A stretch of DNA of 64,000 nt, taken from positions 62,001 through 126,000 of the forward strand of contig NZ_NIZW01000012.1 of assembly GCF_002727185.1 (NCBI RefSeq). Reading direction: 5' to 3'. Both the position numbers and the translations under genes were made by a program. Below the pieces are notes generated by a model. That model was not told where the DNA came from. It saw only the letters and a list, made by a program, of their open reading frames with translations, and did not search any database. Numbering within the stretch: position 1 is the stretch's first letter; each line of letters begins with the position of its first letter. Origin of the DNA: Rhodopirellula bahusiensis. GTDB taxonomy: Bacteria > Planctomycetota > Planctomycetia > Pirellulales > Pirellulaceae. Positions 44,891 through 54,720 of this stretch are shown in pieces.

Positions 44891-46552
44891 ATGCGACCAA
44901 CCAGCTTCGTTCCCCGACCTACAACGCCACATTCGACTCGCGAGAGAGCCATCACCATTGGCTCGCTCGACGTTCCTTCGTCGACACTGCTTTGGATGCT
45001 GTTTGCGACCATCACGTTTGCATGCTTGTCCATCTCGCAGGCCAAAGCCGAGGACGCTCGCCCCAACGTGGTGCTGATTTTGGTCGACGATTTGGGCCTG
45101 CATGACATCGGAATCGAAGGCAGCAAATTTCACCAAACGCCTCACATCGACGCACTCGCCAAACGAGGCATGCGATTCACGGCAGGCTATGCCAACTGCC
45201 GCGTCTGCAGCCCCTCGCGAGCCAGCATTCAACTGGGGCAGTTCACCGCTCGCCACGGAATCACGGACTGGATCGGTGCCAAGACCGGCATGAACTTCAA
45301 CCGTGGCGACGAACTGCTGCCGGCCGAGTACGTCCATGCAATGCCAGCGAGTGACGTGACCCTGCCAGAAGCTCTTCGCGAATCGGGCTACAAAACGTTC
45401 TTTGCCGGCAAGTGGCACTTGGGCGGCGAAGGCTCAATGCCGACCGACCACGGTTTTGACATCAACATCGGTGGCCACCATCGCGGCAGCCCTCCCGGTG
45501 GCTTCTTCGCACCTTACAAAAACCCGGTGATGGAGAACGGGCCTGATGGTGAATCGCTGACGCGTCGGTTGGGAAAAGAAACGGCTTCGTTCATCGAAGG
45601 ACAAGACGACCAGCCCTACTTCGCGATGCTTTCGTTCTACGCCGTCCACGGGCCGATCCAAACCACGCAAGAACTCTGGCAGAAGTACCGAGAATCAGCA
45701 CCGACGCCACCCGCCGACGGCAATCGGTTCAAGATCGATCGCACGTTGCCCGTTCGTCAAATTCAAGACAACCCGGTGTACGCCGGCATGATGGAAACAC
45801 TCGACAACGCGGTCGGCGACGTGATGGCGGCGATCGAAGCATCCGGCAAAGCCGACAACACTTTGGTCATCTTCACCGGAGACAACGGCGGTGTCTCCTC
45901 CGGCGACGCTTACTCGACCAGCAACTTGCCACACCGCGGCGGCAAGGGCCGACAATGGGAAGGCGGACTGCGCGAGCCCTACTACGTTTCGATACCAGCG
46001 ATCGTCCCTGAGAATTCCACCAGCGATGTGCCTGTGATTGGCTCCGATTTGTATCCCACAATTCTGGACGTTTGCAATTTGCCTCTGCGTCCGCAGCAAC
46101 ACGTCGACGGCCGGTCACTGGAAACCGTGTTGACCAGCGGCAAAGACGAATCGCTGGAGCAACGTTCGCTGATTTGGCACTACCCACACTACGGCAACCA
46201 AGGTGGTGAACCCTCGTCGGTGATCCGAACCGGTGACTACAAGCTGATCCATTACCACCTGGATTCACACGACGAGCTGTACCATTTGCCCACGGACATT
46301 GGCGAACAAAATGACCTCGCGTCGGAGCAACCTGAACGAGTCGCAGCCATGCGAAAAGAACTGCTGGCGTACCTCAAATCGGTCGACGCGAAATTCCCAG
46401 AACCCGACCCACGTTTCGATCCTGAAAAGGCCAAGCAACGTTGGGCTCGCGCTCACGGCCCCAACAAAGAACGCCTGGAAAAACGCGAAGCGGCGATGCT
46501 GGAACCCAACTGGAAACCCAACAAGAATTGGTGGGGAAGCACGGTCGACTGA
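44891..46552 (+). CDS. Secreted sulfatase (arylsulfatase A-like)
   Basis: I chose the ATG at 44891 (553 residues); a TTG at 44822 would add 23 residues. A hydrophobic signal (STLLWMLFATITFACLSISQ, ending near AKA) precedes PNVVLILVDDLGLHDIG. The formylglycine site is Cys106 in CSPSRASIQLGQ, the classic C-x-P-S-R form. Further motifs are TFFAGKWHLGGEG, DHGFDINIGGHHRGSP, IFTGDNGGVSSG and GKGRQWEGGLREP. It hydrolyses sulfate esters outside the cytoplasm. The C-terminal ~60 residues are charged. It is followed 52 bp later by a membrane protein and a GH63-like glycosidase on the same strand, suggesting a polysaccharide-degrading set. Confidence 0.92.
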   Translation: MRPTSFVPRPTTPHSTRERAITIGSLDVPSSTLLWMLFATITFACLSISQAKAEDARPNVVLILVDDLGLHDIGIEGSKFHQTPHIDALAKRGMRFTAGYANCRVCSPSRASIQLGQFTARHGITDWIGAKTGMNFNRGDELLPAEYVHAMPASDVTLPEALRESGYKTFFAGKWHLGGEGSMPTDHGFDINIGGHHRGSPPGGFFAPYKNPVMENGPDGESLTRRLGKETASFIEGQDDQPYFAMLSFYAVHGPIQTTQELWQKYRESAPTPPADGNRFKIDRTLPVRQIQDNPVYAGMMETLDNAVGDVMAAIEASGKADNTLVIFTGDNGGVSSGDAYSTSNLPHRGGKGRQWEGGLREPYYVSIPAIVPENSTSDVPVIGSDLYPTILDVCNLPLRPQQHVDGRSLETVLTSGKDESLEQRSLIWHYPHYGNQGGEPSSVIRTGDYKLIHYHLDSHDELYHLPTDIGEQNDLASEQPERVAAMRKELLAYLKSVDAKFPEPDPRFDPEKAKQRWARAHGPNKERLEKREAAMLEPNWKPNKNWWGSTVD

Positions 46553-46604
46553 ACGTGCGAGCGAGGCTCGATCCAGAATCAACTTCTCCACGCTGTGACC
46601 GCGA

Positions 46605-47744
46605 ATGACGACCTGCGACTCCGCATCCCCTTCGCGACACAGCCTGGAACGCTTGCCGTGGTTGTTCTCACCCGCGGTTGATTTGGCAACGTTCGGCGGC
46701 AGCGCGTTGGTCGCCCTGGCGATGCTGCCGCTCGGTGCCGCACTCGGGTTTCTTCACGACGAAACACCCGGTTGGACTTGGGTCGCGACGATCTTGCTGA
46801 TCGATGTCGCTCACGTTTACGCCACGGGTTTTCGTGTTTACTTTGACGGCAACGAACTTCGCCGGCGGCCTTGGTTGTACGGACTGACCCCGGTGCTCGC
46901 ATTTGCGATCGGCGGTGCGATCTACAGCGAAAGCGTGACGCTATTCTGGAGCGTCCTCGCGTATCTCGCGGTCTTCCATTTCATCCGACAACAATACGGC
47001 TGGGTCGCTCTCTATCGATCACGAGAAAGCGACCACGAAAGAGTCGGCTGGTGGATCGATGCGTCAGCGATTTACTTGGCCACGCTGTATCCGCTGATCC
47101 ACTGGCACGCTCATTTACCGAGGCACTTCTGGTGGTTCGCCGAAGGCGACTTCATTCAGGTGCCGGAGATCGCGGCAACGATCGTGATGCCAATCTACTG
47201 GCTCAGCATGTTGACCTACGCCGCTCGCAGCCTGCACCGAGGTTTCCGTGACGGGGCCTGGAATCCGGGCAAGGACATTGTGGTTTTGACGACGGCGGTG
47301 TGCTGGTACATCGGCATCATCACGTTCAATTCCGATTACGCGTTCACGGTCACCAACGTCATCATTCACGGCGTGCCGTACATGGTGCTGATCTATTGGT
47401 ATCGATGGTGCCGGATCGCAGAGAACTCTGATTCGGCAACTGATCAAGCTTCAACTCATCCGTCTCGCCCGACGTCGCGATGGCAAACCAACACCGGCCG
47501 AATCGCGTTGTTTCTGGGCGTGGTCTGGATCCTCGCCTACGCAGAAGAAATGCTGTGGGACTTTGGGATCTGGCAGGAACGCGGTTGGTTGTTCGCTTGG
47601 ATGCCCCCTGGTTTCGCGAATTCGGCGGGAGAAACTATGGCGGAAGCATCCGTTTGGTTGGCCCCCGCCTTGGCGGTCCCCCAGATCACGCATTACGTTC
47701 TGGACGGGTTTCTTTGGCGACGCAGACAACGAGCATCTTCATGA
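46605..47744 (+). CDS. Multi-pass membrane protein with conserved-looking histidines
   Basis: The 379-residue protein has about eight to nine hydrophobic segments. Histidines lie at or near membrane segments: IDVAHVYATG, YLAVFHFIRQQYGW, LIHWHAHLPRHF, NVIIHGVPYMVL and QITHYVLDGFLWRR. This spacing suggests a metal- or heme-binding membrane enzyme, as in membrane-bound desaturases or hydroxylases, but the eight-His pattern is not complete as I read it. I cannot name the family. The stop overlaps the start of the GH63-like gene (ATGA at 47741-47744), so the two are co-translated. The function is open. Confidence 0.6.
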   Translation: MTTCDSASPSRHSLERLPWLFSPAVDLATFGGSALVALAMLPLGAALGFLHDETPGWTWVATILLIDVAHVYATGFRVYFDGNELRRRPWLYGLTPVLAFAIGGAIYSESVTLFWSVLAYLAVFHFIRQQYGWVALYRSRESDHERVGWWIDASAIYLATLYPLIHWHAHLPRHFWWFAEGDFIQVPEIAATIVMPIYWLSMLTYAARSLHRGFRDGAWNPGKDIVVLTTAVCWYIGIITFNSDYAFTVTNVIIHGVPYMVLIYWYRWCRIAENSDSATDQASTHPSRPTSRWQTNTGRIALFLGVVWILAYAEEMLWDFGIWQERGWLFAWMPPGFANSAGETMAEASVWLAPALAVPQITHYVLDGFLWRRRQRASS

Positions 47745-50413
47745 CGACGTCCGAACAGCAACGACTCGACGAAGACGAACGCCGCGAAAAGAACTGGAAA
47801 CGTTGGGGGCCGTACCTTTCCGAGCGTCAATGGGGAACGGTTCGAGAAGACTACTCCGAGGGTGGTAACTCCTGGAGCGATTTCCCGCACGAGCACGCTC
47901 GCAGTCGCGCCTATCGCTGGGGCGAAGACGGTTTGCTCGGATTCTCCGACCGCCAATGCCGATTGTGTTTTTCAATCGCACTATGGAATGGCAACGACAC
48001 GATTCTGAAAGAACGCCTGTTTGGACTCACCGGTCCGGAAGGCAACCACGGCGAAGACGTCAAAGAACTCTACTACTACCTGGATTCGACGCCGACGCAT
48101 TCCTACGCCAAGGCGATGTATCGCTACCCGCAACAGCGATACCCGTACCGTGATCTGGTCAGCATCAATGCACAACGCGGGTTGAACGATCGCGAATATG
48201 AGCTGATCGACACAGGATTGCTGGACGAGAATCGCTTCTTCGATGTCACGGCGACCTACGCGAAAGCGTCGGACAACGATTTGTTGATTGACATTGCGAT
48301 CACCAATCAAGGCCCCGACGCTCACGACATCACATTGCTGCCAACGCTGTGGTTCCGCAACACTTGGGTTTGGGGATGTTTGCACGAAGGCTGCACGGCA
48401 AAGCCCACCATTCAAGCGATTGATTCGCACATCGTTCAAACGCGACACGACACGCTGGAACCGTTTGTTTGTGCGTTTGAGAATCAGCCGGACAGCGAAC
48501 TGCTGTTCACAGAAAACGAAACCAATTCCGAACATTTGTTTGGCACCGAAAACTTCTCGCCGTACACAAAAGACGCCTTCCATCGGTACGTCATCGACGA
48601 TCAAACCGACGCGGTGAACCCCAAGCGACACGGAACCAAAGTCGCGGCCCTGTATCGTTGGAACTTGGCACCCGGCGAAACACGACATGTCAAAGTTCGC
48701 TTGAGCGAGAAAGAAAAGGTCGGCGAGTTTCACCCGGACCTGAGCGACGACTTTGACAACGTCTTGACTCAGCGGCGCGAAGAAGCCGACGAGTTCTATC
48801 AAGCCATCATCCCGCCCAAAGCAACCGACGAGCAGCGTCTTGTCTCTCGGCAAGCCTACGCGGGGCTGATGTGGACGAAGCAGTTTTATCACTACATCGT
48901 CGCCGATTGGTTGGACGGTGATCGCGATGTGATGACGCCTCCCGATGCACGTCACGAAGGTCGCAACAAAGACTGGCGGCACCTCTACGCTCGCGATGTT
49001 TTGTCGATGCCGGACAAGTGGGAATACCCATGGTTCGCCGCCTGGGATCTAGCGTTTCACATGATCCCAGCGGCTCGCATCGACCCCGCTTTTGCAAAGA
49101 AGCAATTGATGGTGCTGCTGCGGGAATGGTACATGCATCCCAACGGTCAGTTGCCGGCTTACGAGTTCTACTTCGACGACGTGAACCCGCCGGTGCATGC
49201 GTGGGCGTGTTTGCGTGTCTTCCAAATGGAAGCCGAATCAGGCAAACGCGATTACAAGTTTCTCTCGCAAGCCTTCCAGCGGTTGCTGGTCAATTTCACT
49301 TGGTGGGTGAACCAGGTCGACAGCAACGGCGACAACGTTTTCGCTGGCGGGTTCCTGGGACTGGATAACATCGGCGTCTTCGACCGCAGCAAAGGGTTGC
49401 CCGAAGGAGCCGAACTGGAACAGGCCGATGGAACCGCTTGGATGGCATTCTACTGCGGCACGATGATGTCGATGGCTCTCGAGCTCGCTCGCCATGATCG
49501 ATCGTATTCCGACATGGCCTCGAAATTCCTCGATCACTTCATCCGCATCGTCGACGCGATGAACGGTGGTGAAAGCGGTGGACTGTGGGACGAAGATGAC
49601 GGGTTTTATTACGACCAATTGCAGATCGACGGCGAGACCCATCCGATGCGAGTCAAATCGTTGGTTGGGTTATTGCCACTGATTGCGGTCGAGATCTTGG
49701 ACGAAGACCTGCTGGCGGACTTGCCCGGTTTCCGCAATCGATTGGAATGGTTCCTGAACAATCGACATGACTTGGTCCAGCACATCACGTTTTGTCAAAC
49801 GACGAAACGCCACCACCGAATGTTGATTTCCATTCCGACGCAAGAACGCTTGGAACGTGTCTTGGAGATTCTGCTCGATGAATCGGAGTTTCTCTCCGAC
49901 TTTGGGATTCGTTCGCTCTCCAAGAAACACGAAACCGAACCCTTCCGCGTCACGGTCCGTGGCAAAGAACACACGGTCGCCTACGTGCCCGGCGAATCCG
50001 ACAGCTGGATGTTTGGTGGCAACAGCAACTGGCGAGGGCCGATCTGGTTCCCGACCAGCTACTTGTTGATCGAAGCCCTTCAGCGGTACCACGAGTTCTA
50101 TGGCGACGACATCCAAGTCGAATGTCCCACAGGATCAGGCGTGAAGATGAATCTTCGCGAGGTGGCCGATGAACTGAATCGGCGGATGTCAAACATCTTT
50201 TCGTCGCCCGCGGAAGGTGGATCTCGTCCGTGTTTGCGTGGTAGCGGGATGACGAGCGACGAATCGTTGTGGCAGGACCAAATCTTGTTCTACGAATACT
50301 TCAACGGCGACACCGGCGAAGGCTTGGGCGCGAGTCACCAAACCGGTTGGACGGCGCTGATTGCAACCTGCATCGAGCATCTGCATGGTCGCATCACCGA
50401 AGGCGTTGAGTGA
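47741..50413 (+). CDS. GH63/MGH1-like glycoside hydrolase
   Basis: The ATG at 47741 gives 890 residues; a longer frame overlaps the membrane protein and is not real. The N terminus ([18 protein letters not shown], then [15 protein letters not shown]) is typical of the planctomycete and actinobacterial MGH1-like family related to GH63 glucosidases. The (alpha/alpha)6 barrel region has [54 protein letters not shown] and [20 protein letters not shown], where family acids would be found. Enzymes of this group hydrolyse alpha-glucosides or glucosyl/mannosylglycerate. There is no signal peptide, so it probably acts in the cytoplasm on storage glycans or compatible solutes. Confidence 0.82.
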   Translation: MTTSEQQRLDEDERREKNWKRWGPYLSERQWGTVREDYSEGGNSWSDFPHEHARSRAYRWGEDGLLGFSDRQCRLCFSIALWNGNDTILKERLFGLTGPEGNHGEDVKELYYYLDSTPTHSYAKAMYRYPQQRYPYRDLVSINAQRGLNDREYELIDTGLLDENRFFDVTATYAKASDNDLLIDIAITNQGPDAHDITLLPTLWFRNTWVWGCLHEGCTAKPTIQAIDSHIVQTRHDTLEPFVCAFENQPDSELLFTENETNSEHLFGTENFSPYTKDAFHRYVIDDQTDAVNPKRHGTKVAALYRWNLAPGETRHVKVRLSEKEKVGEFHPDLSDDFDNVLTQRREEADEFYQAIIPPKATDEQRLVSRQAYAGLMWTKQFYHYIVADWLDGDRDVMTPPDARHEGRNKDWRHLYARDVLSMPDKWEYPWFAAWDLAFHMIPAARIDPAFAKKQLMVLLREWYMHPNGQLPAYEFYFDDVNPPVHAWACLRVFQMEAESGKRDYKFLSQAFQRLLVNFTWWVNQVDSNGDNVFAGGFLGLDNIGVFDRSKGLPEGAELEQADGTAWMAFYCGTMMSMALELARHDRSYSDMASKFLDHFIRIVDAMNGGESGGLWDEDDGFYYDQLQIDGETHPMRVKSLVGLLPLIAVEILDEDLLADLPGFRNRLEWFLNNRHDLVQHITFCQTTKRHHRMLISIPTQERLERVLEILLDESEFLSDFGIRSLSKKHETEPFRVTVRGKEHTVAYVPGESDSWMFGGNSNWRGPIWFPTSYLLIEALQRYHEFYGDDIQVECPTGSGVKMNLREVADELNRRMSNIFSSPAEGGSRPCLRGSGMTSDESLWQDQILFYEYFNGDTGEGLGASHQTGWTALIATCIEHLHGRITEGVE

Positions 50414-50698
50414 TCACGCCGACAAAGTGATCGGTGGTGGTTCGGTGAAGTTGTTTTGTGAGCCCGCGTGTTTGGTGCGGGTCTCGGTGGGGACCACCGA
50501 GCTACAGGTTTGACGGTGGTAGCGAGGGTCGATCGTTGGGAGTGAAGGCGTGATTGCTGACTTCATCCGTCACCTCGAACCGCTGCCGAAACCGGTCTCA
50601 GAACAACAATTGCTTTTGCAGGCAGATCAAGTCGTTCCAGTTGCTGAACGAGCGTTTCGAAACGTGTAGATTAGCAAATCGACTACGACTTCCCCGCA
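50414..50698. other. Intergenic region upstream of pyc with hairpin repeat
   Basis: No gene is supported in these 285 bases. They contain the structured repeat at 50483-50510 and should carry the pyc promoter. Confidence 0.5.
50483..50510 (+). repeat. Hairpin repeat family, copy 2
   Basis: CTCGGTGG-GGA-CCACCGAG followed by CTACAGGTT. Relative to copy 1 at 36662 two base pairs of the stem are changed on both sides (A-T to T-A, C-G to T-A), while the loop and the tail are identical. Confidence 0.75.
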
Positions 50699-53600
50699 AT
50701 GGATGCCCCGATGACCGTCGCTGAATCGAACGCTGCCACAGACTCCGTAAACATTCGTCCGATCCGCAAAATCTTGGCTGCCAATCGCAGCGAAATTGCC
50801 ACACGAGTGTTTCGCTCGGCTCACGAATTGGGCATTCGCACCGTCGCGATTTATTCTCATGAAGACCGCTACGCGTTGCACCGATTCAAAGCCGACGAGG
50901 CCTACCAAATCGGGACGCCCGGCGAACCGATCCGGTCCTACCTCAACATCGACGCGATTGTCGGGTTGTGCTTAAAGCACCACATCGACGCGGTGCACCC
51001 AGGTTACGGATTCCTGTCCGAGAACCCCGATTTCGCGAAAGCACTGACGGACGCAGGCATCTTGTTTGTCGGTCCCAGCGAACAAAGCTTGCGAGATTTG
51101 GGTGACAAGACCAGCGCCCGTCGTTTGGCCGAGATCGCTGGCGTGCCCGTGTTGGGTGGAACCGCTCAAGCCATCGCTTCGATCAAAGAAGCCACCGATG
51201 CCGCGGAAAAACTTGGCTACCCGATCATGCTCAAAGCGGCCAAGGGTGGCGGCGGTCGAGGCATGCGAGTCGTGATGGAACCGAGCGAATTGGCCAGCTC
51301 GCTTGATTCCGCTCAACGCGAAGCCAAGACGGCATTCGGAAGCGATGAAGTGTTCCTGGAACGTTTCGTCCAACGTGCCCGGCACTTGGAAGTTCAATTA
51401 CTCGGTGACCGACATGGCAACTTGGTTCATTTGTATGAACGCGACTGCAGCGTCCAACGACGGCACCAAAAGGTGGTCGAACTCGCACCCGCTCCCAACC
51501 TATCGACTGAAATGCGAGACGCGATTTGCGATGCGGCGCTGCGAATCGGACGCGCGGTCGGCAAAGAAAGCGGTGGCTACGAGAACGCGGGAACGGTCGA
51601 GTTCTTGCTCGACGTCGACAAAGACGAGTTCTACTTCATCGAGGTCAACCCACGCATTCAAGTCGAACACACGGTGACGGAAGAAGTCACCGGCATCGAC
51701 ATTGTTCGCAACCAAATCTTGGTCGCGCAGGGCCATCCTCTTCCTAGCGAAGAAGTCGGGCTGCCATCGCAAGATGGCATCCGAACCATGGGATTCGCGA
51801 TGCAGTGCCGGATCACGACGGAAGATCCCGCCGCCGATTTCCGCCCTGACTATGGCCGCATCAGCCACTACCGCAGTGCGGCTGGGTTGGGCGTTCGGCT
51901 CGATGCGGGCACGGCATTCAGTGGTGCCGTCGTCAATCCCTTCTACGATTCCATGTTGGTGAAGGTCACCGCGCGAGCTCCCACCCTGGCCGCGGCGGCT
52001 CGCCGGATGGATCGTTGCTTGCACGAATTCCGAATTCGTGGCGTGAAAACGAACATTCCGTTTCTGACCCGGCTGGTGAATCATCCCACGTTCTTGGCCG
52101 GCGAAGCCACGACGCGGTTGATCGACACAACGCCGGAACTGTTCCGTTTGCCACGCCGGCGAGACCGAGCCACCAAGCTGCTGACGTTCTTGGGCGAAAC
52201 GATCGTCAACGGCAACTCGCTTGTCACGGGACGCCCGCCTGCCGTCCGTCGCGAACCGGCTCCCGTTCCCGACATCCCGACCGCAGCCAAACCGCCTCGC
52301 GGAACCGCTGACATCTTCCGAGAAGAAGGCGCCGATGGTTTGGTGCGTTGGATTCGCGAACAAAAGGGTCTGCTGCTGACCGACACGACGATGCGTGACG
52401 CGCACCAATCGTTGCTGGCCACGCGAGTTCGCACCAACGACATGCTCCGCATCGCTCCGGCCTACGCTCACCTGGCCCCGCAATTGTTCTCGCTTGAAAT
52501 GTGGGGCGGAGCGACGTTTGACACATCGATGCGATTCCTCAAGGAATCGCCATGGCAACGTCTGGCTGACCTTCGCGCAGCGGTTCCCAACATCCTGACG
52601 CAAATGTTGCTGCGAGCCAGCAACGCGGTTGGCTACACCAATTATCCCGACAACGTCGTGCGAATGTTCGTTCGCGAAGCGGTCCAAGCGGGCATGGATG
52701 TGTTCCGTGTCTTCGACGCGTTGAACTGGGAAGAAAACATGCGTGTGGCGATGGACGCTGTGATCGAAGAAGGCGGCATCTGCGAAGCATCGATCTGCTA
52801 CACCGGCGACCTGCAAGACCCACGGCGGACCAAGTACGACTTGAAGTACTACGTCGATCTGGCGAAGAAACTGCAGGCGGGTGGCGCTCACATGATCGCG
52901 ATCAAAGACATGGCGGGTTTGCTCAAACCGGCCGCGGCGGTGAAGTTACTGCGTGCTCTGCGTGACGAAGTCGACTTGCCGATTCACTTGCACACTCACG
53001 ACACGGCGGGCATCCAAGCGTCGACGTTGATGGCGGCTGCCGGTGAAGGTTTGCAAATCGCGGACGCGGCTCTGGCACCGTTGTCGGGCGGAACTAGCCA
53101 AGTGAACTTGAACACGTTGGTCGAAGCCCTTCGTTTCACCGATCGCGAATCTTCGCTCGACAGTGAATCACTGACTCAATTGGCAACTTACTGGCAAGCC
53201 GCTCGCGAATTCTACAAACCGTTTGAAAGCGATGTCTTGCCGGCAACAGGTGACTTGTACGACCACGAGATGCCTGGCGGACAATACACCAACCTGTTTC
53301 AGCAAGCTCGTGCGTTGGGCTTGGCCGACCAGTGGGCCGGAGTCTGCCGCGCCTATGCGGACGTGAACCGATTGTTCGGCGACATCGTGAAGGTGACTCC
53401 GACAAGCAAGGCCGTCGGTGACATGGCGTTGTTCTTGGTCGCCAACGAGATGTCAGCGGAAGACGTCCTGACGACCAACAAAGCCCTCGCGTTTCCCGCC
53501 AGCGTGCTGGACCTGATCGGCGGCCGGATGGGCCAACCGCCGGGTGGCTTCCCCGAAAAAGTCATGCGGAAAATCCTCGGTGACCAAGCTCCCGTGCTGG

Positions 53601-54211
53601 AACGCCCGGGTGCATCGATGCCACCAGCGGATCTCGAAGCGGCGAAAGCTCAAGCCGCCGAAATGACCCAAGAAGCACCCAGCGATCGGGACGCGGTGAC
53701 GTACTTGCTGTATCCCAAAGTGTTCGAAGAGTACTCGCAGCATCGCAACACCTATGGCGACGTGGAAACGCTTCCGACACCCAACTTCTTCTATGGGCAA
53801 GAACCGGGCGACGAGATCGCCGTCGACATCGAACCGGGCAAACGTTTGATTGTCAAATACCTGGCAGTCGGGCAACCCTATCCCGATGGAACGCGAACGG
53901 TGTTCTTCGAACTCAATGGACAACCGAGAGAAGTGGTGGTCGTCGATCGATCGCTGGACGTTGACATCAAAGCCGCGGTGAAAGCCGACCCTTCGGATGC
54001 CACTCATGTCGCCGCGTCGATGCCCGGCATGGTGATCACCGTCGCGGCCGCCGAAGGCGAAAAGGTCAAGGCAGGTCAAAAGCTGTTGGTGCTGGAAGCC
54101 ATGAAAATGGAAACGACAATCAATGCTCCGGCCGATGGTGTCGTCACCAAAATCCATACACCTCCGGGGACTCAAGTCGAAGCGGGAGATTTGCTGGCGG
54201 TGGTGGAGTGA
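50699..54211 (+). CDS. pyc: Pyruvate carboxylase
   Basis: Pyc carboxylates pyruvate to oxaloacetate with ATP and bicarbonate. The 1170 residues are a single-chain enzyme: biotin carboxylase (~20-470; KILAANRSEIATRVFRSAHE, ATP-grasp KAAKGGGGRGMRVV, EVNPRIQVEHTVTEEVTG), carboxyltransferase (~540-830; TDTTMRDAHQSLLATRVRT, ALNWEENMRVAMDAV, IKDMAGLLKPAAAVKLL with the lysine and metal ligands, HLHTHDTAG) and the C-terminal biotinyl domain with Lys1136 in LEAMKMETT. Length is normal for the alpha4-type enzyme. ATGs at 50699 and 50711 are both possible starts. It leads toward the PPi-type phosphofructokinase gene. Confidence 0.96.
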   Translation: MDAPMTVAESNAATDSVNIRPIRKILAANRSEIATRVFRSAHELGIRTVAIYSHEDRYALHRFKADEAYQIGTPGEPIRSYLNIDAIVGLCLKHHIDAVHPGYGFLSENPDFAKALTDAGILFVGPSEQSLRDLGDKTSARRLAEIAGVPVLGGTAQAIASIKEATDAAEKLGYPIMLKAAKGGGGRGMRVVMEPSELASSLDSAQREAKTAFGSDEVFLERFVQRARHLEVQLLGDRHGNLVHLYERDCSVQRRHQKVVELAPAPNLSTEMRDAICDAALRIGRAVGKESGGYENAGTVEFLLDVDKDEFYFIEVNPRIQVEHTVTEEVTGIDIVRNQILVAQGHPLPSEEVGLPSQDGIRTMGFAMQCRITTEDPAADFRPDYGRISHYRSAAGLGVRLDAGTAFSGAVVNPFYDSMLVKVTARAPTLAAAARRMDRCLHEFRIRGVKTNIPFLTRLVNHPTFLAGEATTRLIDTTPELFRLPRRRDRATKLLTFLGETIVNGNSLVTGRPPAVRREPAPVPDIPTAAKPPRGTADIFREEGADGLVRWIREQKGLLLTDTTMRDAHQSLLATRVRTNDMLRIAPAYAHLAPQLFSLEMWGGATFDTSMRFLKESPWQRLADLRAAVPNILTQMLLRASNAVGYTNYPDNVVRMFVREAVQAGMDVFRVFDALNWEENMRVAMDAVIEEGGICEASICYTGDLQDPRRTKYDLKYYVDLAKKLQAGGAHMIAIKDMAGLLKPAAAVKLLRALRDEVDLPIHLHTHDTAGIQASTLMAAAGEGLQIADAALAPLSGGTSQVNLNTLVEALRFTDRESSLDSESLTQLATYWQAAREFYKPFESDVLPATGDLYDHEMPGGQYTNLFQQARALGLADQWAGVCRAYADVNRLFGDIVKVTPTSKAVGDMALFLVANEMSAEDVLTTNKALAFPASVLDLIGGRMGQPPGGFPEKVMRKILGDQAPVLERPGASMPPADLEAAKAQAAEMTQEAPSDRDAVTYLLYPKVFEEYSQHRNTYGDVETLPTPNFFYGQEPGDEIAVDIEPGKRLIVKYLAVGQPYPDGTRTVFFELNGQPREVVVVDRSLDVDIKAAVKADPSDATHVAASMPGMVITVAAAEGEKVKAGQKLLVLEAMKMETTINAPADGVVTKIHTPPGTQVEAGDLLAVVE

Positions 54212-54720
54212 GGGAGGAGCGTGGGGGCGATTGAAAAAGTTAAATTGACAATTGTAAATTGTAAAATCAGAGCTCGGGCGTTGGATTTGCACGAGTTCAG
54301 CTGATGGCCAATGGCCTTGTTCAGCTCGTCCCATTTCGGCTTGTTGATTTAATCGATTTCACAACCCGACGCGTGAGCGAGGGATCCACAGGCTCGCTGC
54401 AAGGGCACGCGATCCCTCGCTCACGCTTCGGGTTAGGATTGAATCAACTGGTCCCTTTTGGTTTGAGTTTGGCCGTTGGCCAAACCGATTCGACCCGCAT
54501 CTTCCTCTCGCCAAATTGAGGCTCAACCAGTTTCAAATTTACAATCGTCAATTTAACTTTTTCAATGACCACGAGTTTCGTGGGCACACGCGAATCTTTG
54601 AAACAGTGCAATTGACCGCCCGAGAATGCCATTCCTGACGGGGCGACGAAAATCCGATGATTCGATAGGCTTTTAGAAAATTCACGCGTTCGCGCCCTTT
54701 GAGCTTTCGGAACCAACCTC
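54212..54720. other. Intergenic region dominated by a nested palindrome
   Basis: No gene is supported in these 509 bases. Most of it is the 337-bp inverted-repeat element at 54230-54566. The last ~150 bases before 54721 should contain the phosphofructokinase promoter. Confidence 0.6.
54230..54566. repeat. Nested inverted-repeat element, MITE-like
   Basis: Outer arms 54230-54260 and 54536-54566 are 31 bases each with one mismatch (they begin ATTGAAAAAGTTAAATTGAC). Inner arms 54363-54386 and 54411-54434 are 24 bases with one mismatch (CCTCGCTCACG type) around a 24-base loop. Between them GGCCAATGGCC (54306-54316) answers GGCCGTTGGCC (54471-54481). There is no coding sequence inside. I did not find a clear target-site duplication. 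Confidence 0.7.

Noticed and set aside
51500..52891. Long open frame on the minus strand opposite pyc
   Set aside because: It lies fully inside the pyruvate carboxylase gene and its translation resembles no protein family; codon bias alone explains the open frame.
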